Part shown: positions 7,163 through 12,399 of the stretch, piece by piece
How the letters are laid out: the number at the start of each line of letters is the position of its first letter
Numbering within the stretch: the stretch's first letter is position 1
From: Bacillota bacterium
GTDB lineage: Bacteria; Bacillota; Bacilli; Tumebacillales; Effusibacillaceae
NCBI GenBank assembly: GCA_020059765.1
Contig: JAGVBM010000333.1
Coordinates: forward strand, 1-12,399
DNA: 12,399 nt
Direction: 5' to 3'
Program-made: the position numbers and the translations under genes
Notes under the pieces: generated by a model
Database searches by the model: none
Seen by the model: only the letters and a program-made list of their open reading frames with translations
What the model was told of the DNA's origin: nothing

Positions 7163-7988
7163 GGTGAACACGACTCTTTCGAAAACGGCATACAAGTTGG
7201 TGGCAATTGATTTGGATGATACGCTGCTGCGCCAGGATCTGTCGATTTCCGAGGGGAATATAAGTGCGATCCGGCAAGCAATCGAACTGGGGATAACCGT
7301 GATGATTGCCACCGGCAGGATGTATGCGTCGGCACTTCCTTTCGCAAAGCAGCTTGAACTGGACGTTCCGCTGATTACCTACCAAGGAGCGTTGGTCAAG
7401 ACCTCCGTGAGCGGAGAAGTCTTATATGAGAAATTGCTCGATCCGCAAGCGGCCTTTGCCGCGATTCGCATCGGCAGGGAGCATGGAGTTCACATGCAGG
7501 CCTATTCCCAAGACCGATTGTATGCCCAAGAGGCGAATGAACACGCGGATGCATACACAAGACTGTCACGAGTTCCGTATCATGTCCGGGACCTGATGGA
7601 TGTGGCGGCGGAGGGAGTGCCGAAACTGTTGTATGCGGGTGAGCCGGAATTCTTGGACCGTTTGGCACCGAGGGTGCAGGAAGCGTTGGGCAATCGGGCG
7701 AATGTGTTCAAATCAAAGCCCTACTTTCTGGAAGTGACCCACCCGGAAGCAACCAAGGGGCAAGCTCTCGATCATGTGGTTCGCCGTATGGGAATCACCC
7801 GTGAGAATGTGATTGCGATTGGCGACAGTTATAACGATATTGACATGCTGGAATATGCGGGACTGGGCATTGCGATGGCAAATGCGCCGGAAGCGATTCG
7901 CCAGAAGGCGGATTATGTGACCGGTCATCATGAACAGGACGGTGTGGCGGAAGCGCTGCGGCGATTCGTGTTGAACGTCGAATCCTGA
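7155..7988 (+). CDS. Cof-type HAD-IIB family hydrolase (sugar-phosphate phosphatase-like)
   Basis: This 277-residue haloacid dehalogenase-superfamily phosphatase has all four motifs. Motif I is DLDDT with nucleophile D19 and acid/base D21. Motif II is IATGR. Motif III is the lysine K201 in TKGQALDHVV. Motif IV is GDSYNDIDM (223-231), which binds magnesium. The large middle insert is the C2 cap of the Cof/HAD-IIB group, whose members dephosphorylate sugar phosphates, flavin precursors or similar small metabolites in the cytosol; the substrate is not predictable. The ATG at 7155 lies inside the end of the epimerase gene (8-base overlap) with only a weak AGTGGGTG-like site, which points to translational coupling. 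Co-expression with an epimerase hints at sugar metabolism but does not prove it. Confidence 0.93.
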   Translation: MAKVNTTLSKTAYKLVAIDLDDTLLRQDLSISEGNISAIRQAIELGITVMIATGRMYASALPFAKQLELDVPLITYQGALVKTSVSGEVLYEKLLDPQAAFAAIRIGREHGVHMQAYSQDRLYAQEANEHADAYTRLSRVPYHVRDLMDVAAEGVPKLLYAGEPEFLDRLAPRVQEALGNRANVFKSKPYFLEVTHPEATKGQALDHVVRRMGITRENVIAIGDSYNDIDMLEYAGLGIAMANAPEAIRQKADYVTGHHEQDGVAEALRRFVLNVES

Positions 7989-8041
7989 TCATCCCAGGAC
8001 GTGATTCGGGACGGAAATCTGCAGCTGAATGGAGGCTGAAT

Positions 8042-9019
8042 ATGGAGTGGCTGGCTGAACTTCAGCAGATTGTCGGGAAACATGTACGGGTGGAAAAAGG
8101 GTCTGGATCCCGGGAGCGGACAGGCCCCTTTTTGCAGGAAGAAGAATGGCTCCCGTTGGACAACGGTGAGTACCTGGTCGTTGACAAACGGGAAATGGCC
8201 CATGAAACGGTCGAATTGATCCGGTTGCTGGCGGAAAAGGAAAGGCTGTCCCGGTCGCAGGGCGCAAATCGATGGTTTCGCGACTTGGTGCATAACAAAT
8301 GGCCGGATGCGGGAGCGTGGAGCCAGGAAGTCAGAGACCGCAAGTGGGAGATCCCGCTTCCTTCCGTGATTGCCGTTTTGGAAATGAACAGGGGTGAATT
8401 GGATGCGACAGTCCGATTATTGGAGGAGATGTTGTCAGACCGGCACCCCGACTTTCTGACAAAGGAACACTCTCGGCAAGTTTGGATGCATGTCCTATGG
8501 CAGCGGGAACCGGCAGACAAATTAAGGCAAGCGGCTGCCCAATGGCTGGATACGTTATCGGCTGAACTCTATATCGAGGTGCGTTTGGGGATCAGCCGGC
8601 CAGTATTGCGAGTGGAAGACTTGCCGGGAGCCCGCAGGGAAGCGGAGGTCGCATTGCAGGCGGGGAGCTCGTTTTTGCCGAGGCAACGGATCTTTCAGTA
8701 TGACAACCTGGGATATGCCCATTTGCTGTATGGAGTGGAAAGAGCAGCGAGAGACTCGTTTCTGCAGGAAGTATTGCCAATGGAACGGGAGCGGGCTCTG
8801 ACTCAGGAATTACGGGAGACGATCCAGACGTTTGCCAATTCGGGGCAAAATATTGCAGAAACGTCGAGGGCTCTGTACATTCATCGCAACACCCTGCTGT
8901 ATCGCCTCGATAAAATTCATGAACTGACCGGCCTCGATATTCGCAAGTTTCAGGATTTGCTGGTGTTATGGACGGCGCTTATGCTGCGCCAGGGTCAAAG
9001 TGTACGAAAACAAGAGTGA
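8042..9019 (+). CDS. PucR/CdaR-type transcriptional regulator (YxkF-like)
   Basis: This 325-residue protein ends in a PucR-type helix-turn-helix (about 255-315). The core reads NIAETSRALYIHRNTLLYRL followed by DKIHELTGLDI, a very characteristic pattern. The middle (about 110-230, including VRLGISRPVLRVEDLPGARR) fits the GGDEF-like domain that precedes this HTH in CdaR/PucR regulators. The first 100 residues lack a recognisable ligand domain. The ATG at 8042 has GGAGG (8031-8035) at good spacing. It lies 53 bases after the HAD gene and 81 before the MsmX-type ATPase. In B. subtilis a PucR-like gene, yxkF, also neighbours msmX, so I infer orthology and a possible role in controlling the ATPase or sugar uptake. 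The effector is unknown. Confidence 0.88.
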   Translation: MEWLAELQQIVGKHVRVEKGSGSRERTGPFLQEEEWLPLDNGEYLVVDKREMAHETVELIRLLAEKERLSRSQGANRWFRDLVHNKWPDAGAWSQEVRDRKWEIPLPSVIAVLEMNRGELDATVRLLEEMLSDRHPDFLTKEHSRQVWMHVLWQREPADKLRQAAAQWLDTLSAELYIEVRLGISRPVLRVEDLPGARREAEVALQAGSSFLPRQRIFQYDNLGYAHLLYGVERAARDSFLQEVLPMERERALTQELRETIQTFANSGQNIAETSRALYIHRNTLLYRLDKIHELTGLDIRKFQDLLVLWTALMLRQGQSVRKQE

Positions 9020-9064
9020 TTTTTCATGCGGAGCGTCCAATAGCCGGAATGCCCGTTTTCTTTT

Positions 9065-9075
9065 TATAGTATAAG
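9065..9075 (+). promoter_or_regulatory. Possible -10 region upstream of the MsmX-type gene
   Basis: Two overlapping -10-like hexamers, TATAGT (9065-9070) and TATAAG (9070-9075), lie 26 to 36 bases before the start codon. No acceptable -35 is seen at 16-18 bases upstream. An activator-dependent promoter is possible, or the gene may be read from upstream. Confidence 0.25.
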
Positions 9076-9100
9076 TACAACGTTCAAGGAGGGACAAACA

Positions 9101-10210
9101 ATGGCACGCGTTCAGCTGAAGCATGTGTACAAGCGTTACCAGGGCGATGTGGCAGCCGTCAAAGATTTTGACCTGGATATAAAAGATCAGGAATTTCTCG
9201 TGCTGGTGGGTCCGTCGGGCTGCGGAAAATCGACCACCCTGCGGATGATTGCCGGTTTGGAAGAAATTTCGGACGGAGAATTATGGATCGGTGATCGTCT
9301 GGTCAACGATGTGCACCCGAAAGATCGGGACATTGCCATGGTGTTTCAAAACTATGCGCTCTATCCGCATATGAATGTGTATGATAATATTTCCTTCGGA
9401 TTGAAACTCCGGAAGGTTCCGAAAGCGGAAATCGATCGTCTCGTACGGGAAGCGGCAAAAATTCTCGATATCGAACATCTGCTGGATCGGAAACCGAAAG
9501 CCCTGTCGGGCGGTCAGCGTCAGCGGGTGGCATTGGGACGCGCCATTGTGCGGGAACCGCAAGTCTTCCTGATGGACGAACCGCTGTCCAATCTGGATGC
9601 CAAATTACGGGTTCAGATGAGAACGGAAATCCTGAAGCTGCATAAACGCCTGAAAACAACCGTCATTTATGTAACCCACGATCAAACGGAAGCAATGACC
9701 ATGGGAGACCGGATTGTCGTCATGAAAGACGGAGTCATTCAGCAAGTCGGAACTCCAAGCGAATTGTACAACCACCCGATCAACGTGTTTGTCGCTTCGT
9801 TTATCGGTTCGCCGGCAATGAATTTCCTGCAGGGGAAATTGGCGGAAGAGGGGGGCAGCGTTTATTTTCGGGCGCCGGGCATCAACCTGTTGATTCCGGA
9901 AGGTCGCTACGGATTATTGCGTGATAAGGGGGTCATGGGCAAAGAAGTCGTCTTCGGCATTCGTCCGGAAAATATCCACGATGAACCGATGTATCTGGAA
10001 ACTTACGCGAATGCCGCGTTTCAAGCGGAAGTGGAAGTCGTGGAAATGCTCGGATCGGAAGAATATCTCTATCTGAACATCAATGGTCAAACGATGACGG
10101 CGCGGGTGGATGCGCGTTCCGACATCAAGGCGGGCAACAGCATCGCCTTGGCCATCGACATGAATAAGTCCCACATTTTTGAAAAGGATACGGAAACCGC
10201 GATTTATTAA
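9101..10210 (+). CDS. msmX: Carbohydrate ABC transporter ATPase, MsmX/UgpC/MalK type
   Basis: This 369-residue cytoplasmic ATPase energises binding-protein-dependent sugar importers. Visible are Walker A GPSGCGKST (37-45), the Q-loop in MVFQNYALYPHMNVYDN, signature LSGGQRQRVALGRAIV from 135, Walker B VFLMDEP with the D-loop SNLDAKLR (about 155-168) and switch histidine H193 in VTHDQTEAM. After about residue 235 come the C-terminal TOBE/OB domains with GIRPENI, typical of MalK-like proteins. No permease or binding-protein gene is next to it. That matches MsmX of B. subtilis, a shared ATPase serving several sugar transporters. The ATG at 9101 has a strong AAGGAGG (9087-9093). The YxkF-like regulator lies upstream and a hairpin plus hprK follow. 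The symbol msmX rests on this context; ugpC is the common automatic name. Confidence 0.93.
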   Translation: MARVQLKHVYKRYQGDVAAVKDFDLDIKDQEFLVLVGPSGCGKSTTLRMIAGLEEISDGELWIGDRLVNDVHPKDRDIAMVFQNYALYPHMNVYDNISFGLKLRKVPKAEIDRLVREAAKILDIEHLLDRKPKALSGGQRQRVALGRAIVREPQVFLMDEPLSNLDAKLRVQMRTEILKLHKRLKTTVIYVTHDQTEAMTMGDRIVVMKDGVIQQVGTPSELYNHPINVFVASFIGSPAMNFLQGKLAEEGGSVYFRAPGINLLIPEGRYGLLRDKGVMGKEVVFGIRPENIHDEPMYLETYANAAFQAEVEVVEMLGSEEYLYLNINGQTMTARVDARSDIKAGNSIALAIDMNKSHIFEKDTETAIY

Positions 10211-10232
10211 TCCGGTTTAATTGGAAAACAAG

Positions 10233-10290
10233 ACTTCCGTACGGCAGAACCTTAGGGTATGCTAGACGCACGGAAGTTTTCTTTATTTAT
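10233..10290 (+). terminator. Candidate terminator between the MsmX-type gene and hprK
   Basis: ACTTCCGT (10233-10240) and ACGGAAGT (10270-10277) form a perfect 8-bp stem around a 29-base loop, followed by a T-rich tract TTTTCTTTATTTAT (10277-10290). The loop is unusually long for a simple terminator. It contains TATGCT (10258-10263), which could serve as a -10 for hprK with TTCCGT (10235-10240) as a poor -35. Confidence 0.55.
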
Positions 10291-10315
10291 CTAAAGACGG
10301 GCGGGGTGCAAGAAC

Positions 10316-11239
10316 TTGATTCAGACAAAGGATTTAATGAAAGAATTTGATCTGACATTGGCCAACCCGGGAGCCGACATTACCCGTGAGATCACGGTCA
10401 GTGACATGAATCGTCCGGGATTGGCGCTGGCTGGATTCTTCATTTATCATCCGGCGGAACGGGTGCAGCTCTTGGGCAAAACCGAATTGACGTTTTTCAA
10501 TTCGATGCATGAGTACGATCAGAAGGCGCGTGCCGATATTCTCTGCCAATTTCCGCAGACGCCCTGTATCGTGGTGGCCAGAGATTTGACGATCCCGGAC
10601 GTGTTGCTGGAAGCGGCTAATGAACACAAGGTGCCGATTCTGCACGGAAAACTGAATACGACCAAACTGGCGGGACGAATTCAACGCTTTCTCGATCTGA
10701 AACTGGCGCCGCAAACCCAGATGCATGGGGTATTGGTCGATGTGTACGGCATCGGGATCTTGATGATGGGCTCCTCCGGCATCGGAAAAAGCGAAACCGC
10801 CTTGGAATTGATTAAACGCGGACATCGCTTGGTAGCGGATGACGCGGTGGAAATTCGGCGGATCGAAGATCAAATACTGGTGGGAGAACCGCCGGAATTG
10901 TTGACCAATTTGTTGGAAATTCGGGGATTGGGCATTATCAACGTGATGACTCTGTTTGGTGCCGGTGCGATCCGTACCCGTAAACAGATCGAATTTGTCA
11001 TCAAACTGGAAATGTGGCAAGAAGGAATGGAAGTGGACCGATTGGGACTGGACGATGAAACGACCCCGATTCTTGACATCGAGCTGCCGATGATCACGCT
11101 GCCCGTCATGCCGGGACGAAACCTGGCGGTATTGATTGAAGTGGCTGCGATGAACCAGCGATTGAAACGGATCGGCTATAATGCAGCACGGGAGCTTTCC
11201 GAAAAATTGCTGCAGGCGATCGAACAGGATCCCGATTAA
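10316..11239 (+). CDS. hprK: HPr kinase/phosphorylase (HprK)
   Basis: HprK phosphorylates and dephosphorylates Ser46 of HPr according to the metabolic state. P-Ser-HPr with CcpA drives carbon catabolite repression in Bacillota. The 307-residue protein matches the B. subtilis enzyme along its length. It has an N-terminal regulatory domain including RPGLALAGFFIYHPAERVQL (33-52), catalytic H137 in MHGVLVDVYG, Walker A GSSGIGKS (152-159), VADDAVEI (173-180), the family signature LEIRGLGIINV (200-210) and the C-terminal LPVMPGRNLAVLIEVAAMN region. The start is TTG at 10316. The residues before the in-frame ATG at 10337 (TKDLMKEFDL) align with TKDVMEQFNL of B. subtilis HprK as I recall it, and a GGGCGGGG stretch (about 10299-10306) lies upstream. 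AAAGGA before the ATG at 10337 is only 4 bases away. In B. subtilis lgt follows hprK; here a cell-wall gene does. Confidence 0.97.
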   Translation: MIQTKDLMKEFDLTLANPGADITREITVSDMNRPGLALAGFFIYHPAERVQLLGKTELTFFNSMHEYDQKARADILCQFPQTPCIVVARDLTIPDVLLEAANEHKVPILHGKLNTTKLAGRIQRFLDLKLAPQTQMHGVLVDVYGIGILMMGSSGIGKSETALELIKRGHRLVADDAVEIRRIEDQILVGEPPELLTNLLEIRGLGIINVMTLFGAGAIRTRKQIEFVIKLEMWQEGMEVDRLGLDDETTPILDIELPMITLPVMPGRNLAVLIEVAAMNQRLKRIGYNAARELSEKLLQAIEQDPD

Positions 11240-11357
11240 TTTTTTTTGCGCTTGTTGTAATCAAAATGAAATATTTATGAGGGAGGAAAAAACGGACCGA
11301 TCTCGAATAATTTAATTTGGGCTTTCATATAGTGTTCACAGAGAAGGAGGAGGAGGC
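11240..11357 (+). other. hprK to LysM-G5 gene spacer with weak promoter and terminator signals
   Basis: Eight T (11240-11247) follow the hprK stop directly. The only hairpin before them is ATCG/CGAT, a weak 4-bp stem at the end of the coding region, so termination is doubtful. A TATAGT (11328-11333) could be the -10 for the next gene, but no good -35 lies 16-18 bases upstream. GAGGGAGG near 11279-11286 looks like a ribosome-binding site but leads to no credible gene. A strong AAGGAGGAGGAGG (11344-11356) precedes the next ATG. Confidence 0.35.
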
Positions 11358-12399
11358 ATGGGTGAGTTACAAGGATGGCATTCACATCTGCGGACGTTTA
11401 CCATTGCCAATAAAACCTATACATTGGAGCAGCTGTCTCAATTAGATACCAGACACATCATGCAGGATCTCAGGCAACAGGTGCAAAAAACGTTTACCTT
11501 ACGGCGAACGGCCGCAGCGGTTCTCATGGTGGCGTTAACGACAGTCGGCGCGATTGCGGTACAAGAGAAAATACAAAGCACGAACCTGTATTACAAAGTT
11601 TACATTGACGGGAAATATGTCGGGGTTGTCAAGGATGCGAGTTTTGTGTATGACAAGATTTCGACCTTGGGAGACAAAATCAGCAGTGAGATTTCATTGG
11701 TTCCCGTTCATCAGCGGCTCAATGGGGGAACTACGGAAGCGGACGTTTCCTTGGCGCTCAATGATGCGGCAAACCCGCAAGTTACAGCAATCATGATGCA
11801 AGTGGACGGTCAGGATGCCGTCGTCGTCCGCGACGAGTCGGATGCAAAACAGGTATTGGAGCGCATCAAAGCGAAATTCGCCTCTGGTGACACAACCGTC
11901 AAAGAAGTGAAGATCGATCAGAAAATCGATTTTCGGACGTTTCGTGCCAATAGAGACGAGGTTCGCTCCGTGGATTCGGCAGTTGCCTTGCTGTTGCAGG
12001 GGAAAGAGAAGCCGAAAAAATATCTGGTATCCCGTGGTGAGTCCCTTTGGACGATTGCAGCCCGCAATCAGGTGACGGTCGATAAATTGAAACAGGCCAA
12101 TCCGCAGATCAAGGACGAAAATTCCTTGCAGGAAGGCCAAGAAATTATGCTGAACTCCGTGGAACCGATGGTTACGGTGGAGACTGTTGAGGAGATTACA
12201 CGAACGGTTCCTTATAACTATGAAACGATTTACAAGGATGACGGCTCACTCAACAAAGGAGAGCAGCGCGTTCAAACAGAAGGTGTGACCGGCGAGAAAA
12301 CGCAAAAAGCGCAAATCCGCAAGAAGAACGGAAAGGTTTACGCAGAAGTCGTGATGCTGGAGCAAGTCGTCAAAGACAAGGTGGATAAAGTGGTTCTGC
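11358..12399 (+). CDS. Membrane-anchored LysM-G5 cell-wall protein, probable M23 peptidase, 3' truncated by the window
   Basis: An open frame runs from the ATG at 11358, with AAGGAGGAGGAGG just before it, to the window edge: 347 complete codons and no stop. The order is an N-terminal polar region of about 50 residues, one hydrophobic segment TAAAVLMVALTTVGAIAV (51-68), an extracytoplasmic region with two V-DG-type modules (VYIDGKYVGVV at 81-91 and QVDGQDAVVV at 148-157), a LysM domain (221-266, YLVSRGESLWTIAARNQVTV then LKQAN and LQEGQEIML) and a G5-like domain (about 268 onward). LysM binds peptidoglycan. LysM plus G5 behind a signal anchor is common in M23 (LytM-type) endopeptidases of Bacilli, whose catalytic domain would lie beyond 12399; that is inference. 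A non-catalytic LysM-G5 protein or a resuscitation-factor-like hydrolase is the alternative. The long cytoplasmic leader makes this a signal anchor rather than a cleaved signal peptide. Confidence 0.85.
   Translation, partial: MGELQGWHSHLRTFTIANKTYTLEQLSQLDTRHIMQDLRQQVQKTFTLRRTAAAVLMVALTTVGAIAVQEKIQSTNLYYKVYIDGKYVGVVKDASFVYDKISTLGDKISSEISLVPVHQRLNGGTTEADVSLALNDAANPQVTAIMMQVDGQDAVVVRDESDAKQVLERIKAKFASGDTTVKEVKIDQKIDFRTFRANRDEVRSVDSAVALLLQGKEKPKKYLVSRGESLWTIAARNQVTVDKLKQANPQIKDENSLQEGQEIMLNSVEPMVTVETVEEITRTVPYNYETIYKDDGSLNKGEQRVQTEGVTGEKTQKAQIRKKNGKVYAEVVMLEQVVKDKVDKVVL

Noticed and set aside
9020..9100. Catabolite-responsive (cre) site or terminator before the MsmX-type gene
   Set aside because: TACAACGTTCAAGG near 9076-9089 does not fit the TGNAANCGNNNNCA pattern, and the GC-rich stretch around 9026-9055 gives only 3-bp stems.
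11277..11315. 12-codon open frame after a GGGAGG motif in the hprK downstream spacer
   Set aside because: The GGGAGG lies inside the frame instead of before it, and the peptide has no recognisable character.

Overview
The window reads as an ordinary, gene-dense stretch of chromosome from an endospore-former-type Bacillota (class Bacilli). The order uvrB-uvrA-yvlC/yvlD-...-hprK and the pairing of a PucR-type regulator with an MsmX-type ATPase resemble Bacillus subtilis. Base composition looks roughly balanced by eye, and TTG starts seem to be used. An Alicyclobacillaceae/Tumebacillus/Effusibacillus-like relative is my guess, from gene content and style only. Every gene I can support lies on the + strand. 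I see no mobile element, tRNA, rRNA or CRISPR array.

Layout. 2-127 is the 3' end of an OmpA/MotB-type gene, followed by a terminator-like hairpin. A promoter with a good LexA (DinR) box comes next, then uvrB (427-2412) and uvrA (2544-5441). Together these encode the damage-recognition half of nucleotide excision repair, probably under SOS control. After a terminator-like hairpin come two small membrane-protein genes: a PspC-domain protein (5605-5793, YvlC-like) and a four-helix YvlD/phage-holin-4_2 protein (5812-6165). A candidate sigma-A promoter then precedes an NAD-dependent nucleotide-sugar epimerase (6242-7162), which overlaps a Cof-type HAD phosphatase (7155-7988) by 8 bases.

The right half concerns carbon uptake and its control: a PucR/CdaR-type regulator (8042-9019, YxkF-like), an MsmX/UgpC-type sugar-importer ATPase (9101-10210), and HPr kinase/phosphorylase hprK (10316-11239, TTG start). 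The window ends inside a membrane-anchored LysM-G5 envelope protein (11358 to the edge), probably an M23-type peptidoglycan hydrolase whose catalytic domain is cut off.

I did not find an undescribed system. The points most worth checking are regulatory: the LexA box and possible second promoter of uvrB, a degenerate LexA-like site and a perfect palindrome just before uvrA, competing hairpin arms after the motB-like gene, and the msmX-hprK adjacency with a long-loop hairpin between the two genes.
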